Assembly: GCF_020400825.1 (NCBI RefSeq)
Contig: NZ_JAINVH010000012.1
Location: 154,075 to 218,074, forward strand
Reading direction: 5' to 3'
Source: Streptomyces sp. HPF1205
Lineage (GTDB): Bacteria > Actinomycetota > Actinomycetes > Streptomycetales > Streptomycetaceae
Length of the DNA: 64,000 nucleotides
Shown here piece after piece: positions 18,501 through 26,900 of the stretch (positions within the stretch are counted from its first letter, which is position 1; each line of letters begins with the position of its first letter). The position numbers and the translations under genes are program-made. The notes beneath the pieces are model-generated. The model worked only from the letters and a program-made list of their open reading frames with translations. It did no database searches and had not been told where the DNA came from.

Positions 18501-19302
18501 CCTGGCCCGCCGCAACATCCCCCTGGCGGTCTCGGCTCTCGACCGGCTCGTGTCCGTACCGGACTACGAGGACTTCAGCCGCTCCCGCGCCGGAATCGGC
18601 CGGGCGAGCGCGACCCGCCTGTACGACGGGGTCCGGCAGGTCGTGCACGTCACCGTCGCAGGAGTCGACGACATCCCGATCGCCGAGGACGCCGACCTGC
18701 TGGTCGCGCTGCGCTCCTCCCTCGCCGAGTACGGGGACCTGCACCTGCCCGTCGAGGTCGCCGTCCGCGAACGGGTACTGCTGGTCCTGGCGGCCGAGGT
18801 CAAGGTCGCCGCCGACCACTCGTGGGACCTGGTCGAGCCGCAGGTGCGCGCCGCACTGCTGGCCCGGCTCGGCTACCCGGGGCGTGAACTCGGCCGGCCC
18901 GCCCACCTGTCGGAGGTGCTCGCCACCGCGCAGGCCGTCCCCGGCGTCGACCGGATCGACGTGACCGCCTTCACCGGCGTGCCGGGCAGCCTCACCCCCG
19001 ACGGCCTGGAGCACCTCGCCGAGCAACTCACCACCCCGCAGAGCGTGGTGCGGGCACGGCTCGCCCGCTACGACGAGCAGCGGTACCGCGTCCGAGGCGA
19101 AGCCGAGAGCCTGACCGCGATCGCCGCCCGCTTCGGCATCACCGTCGCCGACCTGCTGCGCCTCAACCCGGGCATCACCGGCACCCGGCCGATCGAGCCC
19201 GGCCGCGCTGTCGTCGTCTTCCGCGGCATCCGCCCCGCCCAACTCGCGGTGCTCGCCCCCGAACTGCCGGACACGCTGATCCTGAAGGAGGCGACCCGAT
19301 GA
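15523..19302 (+). CDS. baseplate J (gp6)-like protein, second copy with C-terminal LysM
   Basis: A 1259-residue protein starting at ATG 15523 with GGAGG upstream. It begins with a Cys-rich leader (CRCGCGG) and carries a second baseplate-J module: RVGIGKAANVAAGRITQPT, NPLPATGGADPDG, and SVPDYEDFSRSRAGIGRA. The last about 60 residues form a LysM (YRVRGEAESLTAIAARFGIT, then LLRLNPGITG). It is likely a second wedge component or gp7 counterpart, and the LysM may contact the hub rather than peptidoglycan. It overlaps both neighbours by 4 bases. Two long J-like proteins in tandem appear to be a feature of this actinobacterial eCIS type. Confidence 0.88.
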   Translation: MTGTDCRCGCGGAGAPTPASLFNPPGRSELRYRIGEYGTFLATMLDRLSGPAYPALRDLTVRTLDDPAIALIDAWAVLGDLLTFYSERTADEGYLRTATEDASLALLGRLVGHRPRPGVAADSFVAYTLDRDPRTGQEAAVTIPRGARSQSVPGPGEEPQSFETDEDLPARWSWNELPVLLRRPYQLTADHLRRRARIFAAGTANNIKPGDQLLFVFSAEKTADRSRRVLLPVPDVSVDRDSGTTAIGLPRPALPTLEGLVTELGDWITPGSEGRPNPGPYPWPSGSRIVTAFDTDVLAPLREGGLQLITTVAKFADVLDRTIERLREAEEFARDYPDVADWFEALDTELVTLRTTALQLEPPQPPEDDHKAAVAPPGSGEDGPATVADPAVSGLGPLLAALRKTAARPPANARHLARDPEHIYAPGSDSAAQLLPALDPRLADGLYAAWRAVDLTVPLALREVQAMRVTATPFGATAPLKPVYDAANHVIRNDEWPLTGTKLVSMRVGYDDPGVVPRQAEFGYTEGGGSVSTSFSLPRDDGPHEFGPGRIELTTTEPAQPQRRQADAREPGVTAELLPDLPERTVFVSRTGDDGRVHVTITGAGAGADFDRRLAPGDEETATQGEWKVLVRRAAASDPPSVELTFTSQLAPTSRNVIALDAVYDGIAAGSWVVVDRPRKGVPGQVPGDPKLSRVVTRVSGARVLSRADFGVTGKVTELTLEDPWLDEQDTLLSQIRDTTVYARGEGLRLAPEPVTDDVAGDTIELAGLYDGLAPGRWIIVTGERTDIPATPGVTGTELAMVAGVEQDVDPALPGDTVHTTLHLTAALAYRYKRQTVRIHGNVAHATHGATRDEPIGSGDASRPGQTFALWQSPLTWLAADTPEGARSTLQIRVDGVLWHEVDSLAGRGPKERVYVTGTADDGRITVTFGDGVHGARLPTGQENVRARYRVGIGKAANVAAGRITQPTTRPLGVSAVTNPLPATGGADPDGPGLARRNIPLAVSALDRLVSVPDYEDFSRSRAGIGRASATRLYDGVRQVVHVTVAGVDDIPIAEDADLLVALRSSLAEYGDLHLPVEVAVRERVLLVLAAEVKVAADHSWDLVEPQVRAALLARLGYPGRELGRPAHLSEVLATAQAVPGVDRIDVTAFTGVPGSLTPDGLEHLAEQLTTPQSVVRARLARYDEQRYRVRGEAESLTAIAARFGITVADLLRLNPGITGTRPIEPGRAVVVFRGIRPAQLAVLAPELPDTLILKEATR

Positions 19303-21527
19303 GCCCGACGAGCGGCCGGGACCCCGACGGCCGGTACGGCAGCCGCGACCCCGACGGGCTGTACGCCCGGCTCCCGCAGTGGCACCGGATGCGGGACGCC
19401 GAGGCCGGCGAGCCGTTGCGGGCACTGCTGGCCGTCATCGCCGAACAGGCCGACCTGGTACGCAGCGCCATCGAGCAGAACTACGATGACTGGTTCGTCG
19501 AGACCGCCGCCGACTGGGCACTGCCCTACCTCGGCGACCTCGTCGGCTACCGCCTCCTGCCCGGCTACGAGGACACGCCCGGCACCGACCGCGGTCTGGC
19601 CGAGTGGCTCGCCCCGCGCCGCGACGTCGCCGACACGGTGGCCAACCGCCGCCGCAAAGGCACCCTGGCGCTGCTGGAGGAGCTGAGCGCGAGCGTCGCG
19701 GGGTGGCCCGCGCGGGCAGTCGAGTTCTCCCGCCTGCTCGCCGCGACGCAGCCGGTGCGGCTGTTCCGGGCCGACGAGGGGGTGGCCGACCGGCACAGGC
19801 TGCGCCGCGGACACCTGGCCGACCTGCGCGACGGCGACGGCCTCGACCTGCTCGGCAGCCCCTTCGACGGGCAGGCGCACACCGCGGACGTCCGGCGGGC
19901 AGCCTCACCGCGCAGGCAGGGCGGCTACACACCGGCCGGTGTCGGCCTGTTCGTGTGGCGGCTGGGGCCGTACGCCATCTCGCGCGGTCCCGCCTACTGC
20001 CTCGACCGGGCCCGCAACCTCTACACCTTCTCCATTCTGGGCAATGACAGCCCGCTGGTGACCAAGCCGGAGCCCGAGCCGTCGGCCACGCACATCGCGG
20101 CCGTCGACAACGTGCCCGCGTACATCAGCCGCCGGCTGCTGGCCGACCGCCTCGCCGACTACTACGGGCCCGGGAAGTCCTTCGCGATCTGGCGGGACGG
20201 CGAGTTCCAGCCGGTCCCCCTCGCCGACATCGTCGTCGCCGACCTCACCGACTGGACCTACCGGCCCCGCCGCGGACAGGTCTGCGTCGACCCCGAACTG
20301 GGCCGGATCGCCTTCGGTACCCGCTCGGCACCGCGGCGCGGCGTGTGGGTCACGCACCACTACGCCTTCGGCGACGACATGGGCGGCGGCCAGTACCCGC
20401 GCGACCGCGTCACCCCGCGCGAGGCCGCCGTCTACCGCGTCGGCCCCGGGCGCACCCACGAGCGCATCAACGACGCCTACGAGCAGTGGCGGACCGACAG
20501 GTCCTCCGGTGCGGCCGGGGCCTCGGCGATCATCGAGATCACGCACAGCGGCGCCTACCAGGAGCAGCTCGACTTCGCACTCGACCCCGGCGAGCGGCTG
20601 GAGTTGCGGGCCGCGGAGGGCACCAGGCCGGTGATCCGCCTGCTCGACTGGTACAGCAACCGCCCCGACGCGCTCAACGTCCGCGGCAACCCGGGGGAAG
20701 GCCCGGGCGGGCGGCTCGTGCTCGACGGGCTGCTCGTCACCGGCCGCGGCCTCAGCGTCACCGGCCCGCTCGGCAGCCTGATGATCCGGCACTGCACCCT
20801 CGTACCGGGCTGGTCCCTGGAGCACCACTGCGCACCCCGGTCGCCCCAGGAGCCCAGCCTCGTCCTGGACTGCACCACCGCCTGCGTGCAGATCGAGCGC
20901 AGCATCCTCGGCACGATCCGGGTGATCGGCGACGAGGTGGGCACCGAGCCCCTGCCGATCCACATCGCCGACAGCATCCTCGACGCAACCGCGGACGATC
21001 TGGAGGCGCTGTCCGCACCCGACTGCCGCCACGCACACGCCGTCCTGCACGCCCAGCGCACCACCGTCATCGGCGAGGTCCACACCGACACCGTCGAGAT
21101 CGCCGAGGACTGCCTGTTCACCGGCCCGCTGCACGTGGCCCGCCGCTCGGTCGGCTGCATGCGCTTCAGCTACGTTCCGCCCGCCTCGCGCACCCCGCGC
21201 CGCTACCAGTGCCAGCCCGACCTGGTGCGCGCCGCCGTCGACGAGCGCGTCGAACGCGGCGAGCTGGGCGCCGCCGAGGCCGCGGCCGAACGCGAGGCCG
21301 AAGCCCGGCGCGTACGGCCCCGATTCACCTCCGTGCGCTACGGCACACCCGCTTACGGGCAGCTCGCCAGGGGCTGCGCCACCGAGATCACCCGCGGCGC
21401 CGGGGACCGTTCGGAACCCGGCGCCTTCCACGACCTGTTCCAGCCCCAGCGCGAGGACAACCTGCGGGCCCGGCTCGCCGAGTACTCCCCGGCCGGCACG
21501 GACGCCGGACTCTTCTTCGTCTCCTGA
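19299..21527 (+). CDS. phage tail protein I (P2 gpI)-like baseplate protein
   Basis: A 742-residue protein overlapping the previous gene by ATGA. The N-terminus carries the tail-protein-I signature: LYARLPQWHRMRDAE, a helix with IAEQADLVRSAIEQNYDDWF, and YLGDLVGYRLLP. The long remainder contains repetitive beta-strand-like segments (LVLDGLLVTGRGLSVTGPLG, VQIERSILGTIRVIGDEV) that look like a right-handed beta-helix, so it may both close the wedge and serve as a fibre-like surface. This fits an Afp12/gp7-related role; receptor binding is speculative. Confidence 0.83.
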   Translation: MSPTSGRDPDGRYGSRDPDGLYARLPQWHRMRDAEAGEPLRALLAVIAEQADLVRSAIEQNYDDWFVETAADWALPYLGDLVGYRLLPGYEDTPGTDRGLAEWLAPRRDVADTVANRRRKGTLALLEELSASVAGWPARAVEFSRLLAATQPVRLFRADEGVADRHRLRRGHLADLRDGDGLDLLGSPFDGQAHTADVRRAASPRRQGGYTPAGVGLFVWRLGPYAISRGPAYCLDRARNLYTFSILGNDSPLVTKPEPEPSATHIAAVDNVPAYISRRLLADRLADYYGPGKSFAIWRDGEFQPVPLADIVVADLTDWTYRPRRGQVCVDPELGRIAFGTRSAPRRGVWVTHHYAFGDDMGGGQYPRDRVTPREAAVYRVGPGRTHERINDAYEQWRTDRSSGAAGASAIIEITHSGAYQEQLDFALDPGERLELRAAEGTRPVIRLLDWYSNRPDALNVRGNPGEGPGGRLVLDGLLVTGRGLSVTGPLGSLMIRHCTLVPGWSLEHHCAPRSPQEPSLVLDCTTACVQIERSILGTIRVIGDEVGTEPLPIHIADSILDATADDLEALSAPDCRHAHAVLHAQRTTVIGEVHTDTVEIAEDCLFTGPLHVARRSVGCMRFSYVPPASRTPRRYQCQPDLVRAAVDERVERGELGAAEAAAEREAEARRVRPRFTSVRYGTPAYGQLARGCATEITRGAGDRSEPGAFHDLFQPQREDNLRARLAEYSPAGTDAGLFFVS

Positions 21528-21561
21528 CGCACCACCCGTGAAGCCCGAAAAAGGGGGAACC

Positions 21562-22992
21562 ATGCACGCCGACTTCTCGCGCGTGACCTTCCGGCCCACC
21601 GAGCACTACGCCGCGGTCCTCGCCCAGCAGGGCCGCGTCCAGCTGGACGCCGACGCCAACGAGCAGGCGGCCATCGAACTCCACCGCGTCCGCACCCTTG
21701 CCGCAGACGTCATCGGGCGCAACGGCGGCCCGCTCGGCGCGGCCGGTTTCGCCATCGACCACGTGGCCGGCGACCACGAGGCGGACGACCTGACCATCGG
21801 CAGCGGCCGCTACTACGTCGACGGGATCCTCCTCGACGCGACGCGGCCCGAACCCGGCCAGGCGGTCCCGGAGGACGGCGTGTGGCCGCCCGGGCAGGAC
21901 GAGTCCGGTGCCTCGGGCTCCTCGTGGACGTACTGGGACCAGCCCGACGCCTACCGCGACCCGGAACACGACCAGGACCGGCTGCCCAGCCGGTTCCCGT
22001 ACCTGGTCTACCTCAAGGTGTGGGAGCGCGCCGTCACCGCCGCGGAGGACCCGGCGATCCGCGAGGTCGCCCTCGGTACGGCGATGCCCGACACCGCGGC
22101 CCGCCTCAAGACGGTCTGGCAGGTGCTGCCGCTGCCCGCGCAGGAGCTGGACGTCCCCGACGGCCCGGCGGAGACCGTCCGCAACGCCTTCGAGACCTGG
22201 GCCGACGCCCAGCAGACCTCCACCGCCCGGCTGGCCGTGCGCACCCGGCGCCCCGAGCACGCCGACGAGGACCCCTGTATGGTCCGTCCCGGAGCCCGCT
22301 ACCGGGGCGCCGAGAACCAGCTCTACCGCATCGAGATCCACCACGGGGGAACGGCCGCCGAGGGCGCCACCTTCAAGTGGTCGCGCGAGAACGGCAGCGT
22401 CGTCTTCCCCGTCTCCGGGATCGACGGCACCTGGGTGGCGCTGGCCACCCTGGGCAACGACGACAAACTCGTGCTCGACGCCGGCGACTGGATCGAGATC
22501 GCCGACACCGCCTACACCAGCAGGGGCGAGCCCGCTCCACTGCTGCGGGTCGAGGAGGTCGACCTGCCCGGCCGCCGGGTGCGCCTGTCCGGCGAGCCGG
22601 TGCCGGGGGTCGGCCGGCGCGCCGACCGCCATCCGTTCCTGCGGCGCTGGGACCACGGCGCGGCCGGCGGCCCCGGCTCGCCCCGGCAGGCCGGCGGCGC
22701 CCTGCAGATCCCCGAGGGATCCTGGACCGACCTGGAGGACGGCCTTCAGGTGTGGTTCCGGCCGGGCGGCGCGTACCGCCCCGGCGACTACTGGACCGTT
22801 GCCGCCCGCACGGTCACCGGCACTGTGGAGTGGCCGCAGAACGCGGCCGGCGAGCCGCTGCTGCTGCAGCCGGCCGGCATTCGCGTCCACTACGCCCCGC
22901 TCGCCTGGGTGACCAGCGCGAGCTCGGTGGTGGACCTGCGGCGCACCTACCGCCGGCTGACCGACCCGGCCCCGGCCGCACAGGAGAACTGA
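21562..22992 (+). CDS. DUF6519 tail-associated protein
   Basis: A 476-residue protein. The start at ATG 21562 is preferred because AAGGGGGA lies just upstream; an in-frame GTG at 21538 has no such site. The N-terminus DFSRVTFRPTEHYAAVLAQQ and the QLDADANEQAAI motif match the DUF6519 family, which recurs at the 3' end of actinobacterial eCIS and tail clusters. The body is rich in Trp/Tyr and beta-strand pattern (YRIEIHHGG, ATFKWSRENGSVVFPV), suggesting an extracellular beta-structured protein, perhaps a fibre or cap. No enzymatic motif is seen. Confidence 0.8.
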   Translation: MHADFSRVTFRPTEHYAAVLAQQGRVQLDADANEQAAIELHRVRTLAADVIGRNGGPLGAAGFAIDHVAGDHEADDLTIGSGRYYVDGILLDATRPEPGQAVPEDGVWPPGQDESGASGSSWTYWDQPDAYRDPEHDQDRLPSRFPYLVYLKVWERAVTAAEDPAIREVALGTAMPDTAARLKTVWQVLPLPAQELDVPDGPAETVRNAFETWADAQQTSTARLAVRTRRPEHADEDPCMVRPGARYRGAENQLYRIEIHHGGTAAEGATFKWSRENGSVVFPVSGIDGTWVALATLGNDDKLVLDAGDWIEIADTAYTSRGEPAPLLRVEEVDLPGRRVRLSGEPVPGVGRRADRHPFLRRWDHGAAGGPGSPRQAGGALQIPEGSWTDLEDGLQVWFRPGGAYRPGDYWTVAARTVTGTVEWPQNAAGEPLLLQPAGIRVHYAPLAWVTSASSVVDLRRTYRRLTDPAPAAQEN

Positions 22993-22993
22993 C

Positions 22994-23818
22994 GTGGCCT
23001 TCTGCCCGTTCGCCACCACCAGGCTGCTCGCCCCGCCCGGCACCCCTCGCCCGACCATCAACCCGACGCAGATCGTCGTCCACACCATGGGATCCACGCC
23101 GGCCGCCGCGGACCGCCGCTTCCGGCGCGCCGACGCCCACGGCCACGCGATCGGGCAGAGCCACTTCGGAATCGGCCGCGACGGCACCATCGTGCAGTGG
23201 ATCGACACCACCGCACGAGCCGACGCGACCTACCGGGCCAACCGCCGCGCCGACACCACCGGAGCCGTCGCCGTCACCACCGAGGGCCACGCGTGGCAGC
23301 CGTGGACCGACGCCCAGACCGACGCGCTCGTCCGGCTGCACGTGTGGCTGCTGCGTACACACCCCACGATCGGCCGCCGGGTGTGCCGTTCCGCCGCCGA
23401 CCCGGGCCTCGGCCACCACACCCTGTTCGGTGCCTGGACCGCGCGGACCCATTCCTGCCCGGGACGGCTGAGGGCGCCCCAGTGGAACGAGACCGTGATC
23501 CCTCGCGTCCTGGCCGCTTTCGGAACGCGGTACGGCGACCCGACACCCGACCAGCTCGCCGCGGCCTTCGTCACGCAGATGACCGGCGAAGGCGAGGACG
23601 CACCGCCGGAAAAGCCCCCGTTGCCCGCACTGCCCCGGGCCGACGAACCCGCCGCCCTCCCGGCAGCCGGCCCGCCCCCGGCCCCGCCGGCCCCCGGCGG
23701 CCCGGCCGTACGGGGGCCGGACCCCGAGCCGCCGCACACCCCCTCCGTTCAGGTCGTGGTGCACGCGGTCCGCGACTTCTTCCTGCCCGACTCGGCGCCG
23801 AAGCGGGACCACCCGTAG
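22994..23818 (+). CDS. N-acetylmuramoyl-L-alanine amidase (Amidase_2-type)
   Basis: A 274-residue peptidoglycan amidase-like protein beginning at GTG 22994, 1 base after the DUF6519 stop. Candidate zinc ligands are the His of IVVHTMGS near residue 30 and the His and Cys of RTHSCPG near residue 155; SHFGIGRDGTIVQW supplies the expected core strands. There is no signal peptide, so it would need the particle or cell lysis to reach wall. The C-terminal third is Pro/Ala-rich linker ending in a short hydrophobic tail. As the last gene of the eCIS operon it could open the wall for particle release or for injection. Confidence 0.85.
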   Translation: MAFCPFATTRLLAPPGTPRPTINPTQIVVHTMGSTPAAADRRFRRADAHGHAIGQSHFGIGRDGTIVQWIDTTARADATYRANRRADTTGAVAVTTEGHAWQPWTDAQTDALVRLHVWLLRTHPTIGRRVCRSAADPGLGHHTLFGAWTARTHSCPGRLRAPQWNETVIPRVLAAFGTRYGDPTPDQLAAAFVTQMTGEGEDAPPEKPPLPALPRADEPAALPAAGPPPAPPAPGGPAVRGPDPEPPHTPSVQVVVHAVRDFFLPDSAPKRDHP

Positions 23819-23923
23819 GGCACGGGCACCCGCCGGGCGTTCGACGGGATGCCGTTGAAGACGCTCGCAGCGGCCCGCCGCGCGAGGCGTTCTGCCGCTG
23901 AGCCCGGCTCAAGGCGCGGCACG

Positions 23924-23960
23924 CGTACGCCCGTCCGGCCGGCGGCCGGACGGGCGTACG
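23924..23960. terminator. bidirectional hairpin terminator after the eCIS operon
   Basis: A perfect 17-bp stem (23924-23940 pairs with 23944-23960) with a 3-base loop sits between the converging amidase and GH35 genes. It would stop transcription from both sides. The remainder of 23819-23977 holds no convincing gene. Confidence 0.85.
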
Positions 23961-23977
23961 ACGGTGTCGGGCGGGGG

Positions 23978-26900
23978 TCAGCCGCAGGTCAGCACGGGCG
24001 TCCCCCAGTCGCCGTGGTCCTGCCCGTTGCCGTCTCCCGCGTCGCCGACCCGCAGGTCCAGGACCTGGGCGCCGGTGACGTCCACGTTGATCGGGACGGC
24101 CGCCTGGCGGCCGCGGATCGTCTGGGTGGTGGTGAGGACCTTGCCGTCGGCGAGCACCGAGAAGGTGACGGTGCCGCCGCCGCCCGTCTCGTCGTCGACG
24201 CCCACCGCGGCGGTCAGCCGGGTGCAGGTGCCGGCGAGGTAGAGCTGGACGTCGCTGATCGAGTTGGTGCCCAGCCCCTTGGCGTACTTCGTGCCGGCGA
24301 TGGTGATCGGCCTGCCGTCGCCGGCCGCCTGCTCGCCGACGCTGGTGTCGCGCTCCACCGGCCCCCAGCCGTTGGAGGCGGACAGGAAGGGCAGGTCGCT
24401 CACCGCGTTCTGCCCGGCCGGCGGCACCGGCGGTATCGCCTTCATGACGCGCTCGTCGGCGGCGGTGGCCGCCTTCCCGCGCTGGGTGAAGTGCGCGGTC
24501 GCTGTCAGCGCCGAGGCGTCGGGCAGCGTCCCGCCGGGCGGGGTGACCGTCCAGCGGATGGCCGCCGACGTGCCGGGCGTGACCCGGGTGACCGCCGGGG
24601 GCTGCGGGGCGCTCGCTGTCCAGCCGTCGGGCAGCGTGAGGGCCGCCGTCAGGGCGGAGACCGTCGGCTGGTCCGCCGGGACGCTCACCGTCGCGGTCGC
24701 GGTGAAGGGGGTGCCCGCCTGGGCGGTGCCCGGCACGTCGAGCGCGACGTGGGCGCCGGGTGCCTTCGGCATGGCGTACGCCCTGGGGTCGTAGCGCGGG
24801 CCGGCGTTCTGCGCTACGCGCAGCGACGAGGCGTAGCTGCCGTAGTTCGTCAGCTCCACCTTGCCGAGCCCGCCGGTGGTGCCGTCCAGGTTCCATACCG
24901 CGATGGCGATGGTGTTGTGGCCGTTGGGGTCGAGGATGCCGTTCGGCACCGGGAAGGAGTGCTGTGGGCCAAGGTAGTTGACGTAGTTGCCGACCTGCCA
25001 GCCGTTGACGAAGATCGTCGCGCGGTACCGGCGCGCCGGGTCGTCGGTGAACGTCAGGCCGACCGAGGTGTCCTGGTGGTGCGGCAGGTCGAGGTCGGCG
25101 TCCGTGCGGTACCAGGAGACGCCCGGGGTGGTGTCGGTGGCGGGAAGGGTGACGTCCTGCCAGGACTCGTCGGGGTAGCCGGGCAGGTCCCAGCCGGCCC
25201 GCTCGCCGTACAGGCCGCCGTTGTTGAGCGGGCCGCGCACGGTGTCGACCGGGTCCTCACCGCCCCGCACGCCCTGGATGCGCCAGGTGACCGGGGTGAG
25301 CGGCGCACCGGTCAGGGAGGCGGTGGTCAGGCCGCGGGCGGTCTTGTTGCCGTTGGAGGAGCCGTAGTCCTCCTCGTGGCCCATGTTGACGGTCAGCACG
25401 GACAGTACGTTGTCGCCGGTGGGCTTCACCGCGCCGGCGGGGAAGGTGAAGTCGGCGCTGCCCGTGGTGGAGCTGCCCAGGAAAGTGCCGTTGAGCCAGG
25501 CGGAGAAGGCCTGGGCCCGGCCGCCGGAGTCGGACACCAGGTGGATTCCGGTCTCGGAGCCGGAGGCCCGGAAGCGGCCGCGGTACCAGGTGTTGCCGGT
25601 GTGGAAGCCGTAGTCGTCGGCGTAGAGCACCGGCAGCGAGTTGACGCCCGAGGAGCTGTTGGTGGTGGTCTTGTCGGCCACCTGCCAGCCGGAGTCGTCG
25701 AAGCCGGGTGCGGCCTCGGGGGACTCCTCGGCGTGCTTCCAGTCGGTCAGCGCGGGCAGCGTGACGGGCGCGGCGACCGGGATCTGTGCGGTGCGGCTGC
25801 CGGTGGCGGTGGCGGTGGTGGACAGGGTGCGGCCGTTCCATGTGACGGTGTCCGCCGAGGTGAAGACCTCGATGTCCTTGTCGTCGGCGTTGTCGCCGGT
25901 CAGCGCGACGATGTGGCCGCCGTCGAGGCTGGTGGCGGTGCGCAGCAGGTGGGTGCCGCGGACCAGGACCGGGCCGGTGGCGGTGTCCTGGCGCCAGAAG
26001 GTCGCCGCGGTGGCCTTGTCGCCGACGAGCAGCAGCTGCGGGCGGGAGCCGCCGCCGCTGATGGCGATGCGCAGCAGGCCGTCGTGGGTGTAGTTCAGCC
26101 GCAGGTCGCCGGTGGCCGGGTCCCAGGTGGTGGCGACGTCGCCGCCGGTGGCGGTGACGGTGGGCCGGGAGGTGTAGCGCAGCACCGTCTCGCCGTCGCT
26201 GCCCTTGTCGCCGTAGAGCACCGAGACGTCCCGGCCGCCGATCGCGGCGGTGGTCATGATCTCGGACGTGGAGTACTGCAGCTGGGTGTCGCCGAGCTTG
26301 TCGTCGGCGACGATGATGTGCGAGTCGCGGCCGTCGAGGGTGATCGCGGTGCCGGGCTGCTGTGGGACGACGGGGTAGGTCGGCTGGAGCGTCTCGCCGT
26401 CCTTGGGCACGTCGATGGCGTCGATCGCCACGAAGTTGTCGGTGGACGCGGAGCTGTGGCTGCCGGTCACGACGATCTTCAGGGTGTGGGAGCCCGCGGC
26501 CAGTCCGCTCTTCTGGAAGACCACCGCCTGGCTCTCGCCGCCGGAGTCGTCGACCGTGGCGACCTTGGCGCCGTCGAGGTAGACGTCGGCGTAGCCGTGA
26601 TTGTCGGTCTTTGAGCCGATCCAGCGCACGGCGGTGCCGTCGAAGGGGACGGTGACCGAGTCGCCCTTGGTGTTGGAGAAGGACTCGGTGTGCTTGTAGT
26701 CGCCGCCGGTGTAGCTCTGGTCGGCCACGTGCGACCACGCGCCGGCGTAGGCCAGCGCCGGATCGGGGTCGTCCCAGGTGTAGGAGGTGTCGGCGGCGGG
26801 CTTGGCGTTGAAGTCCAGGGAAATGTGGGTCCTGTCCACCGCGGTGGACGTGGAGTTGCCGTGCCGCAGCACGTGGAACTGCGTCCCGGTGTCCGGGTTC

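Noticed and set aside
23849..26614. Plus-strand frame of 921 codons opposite GH35
   Set aside because: Gly/Val/Arg-rich shadow; the minus strand encodes a clear GH35 enzyme with catalytic residues.
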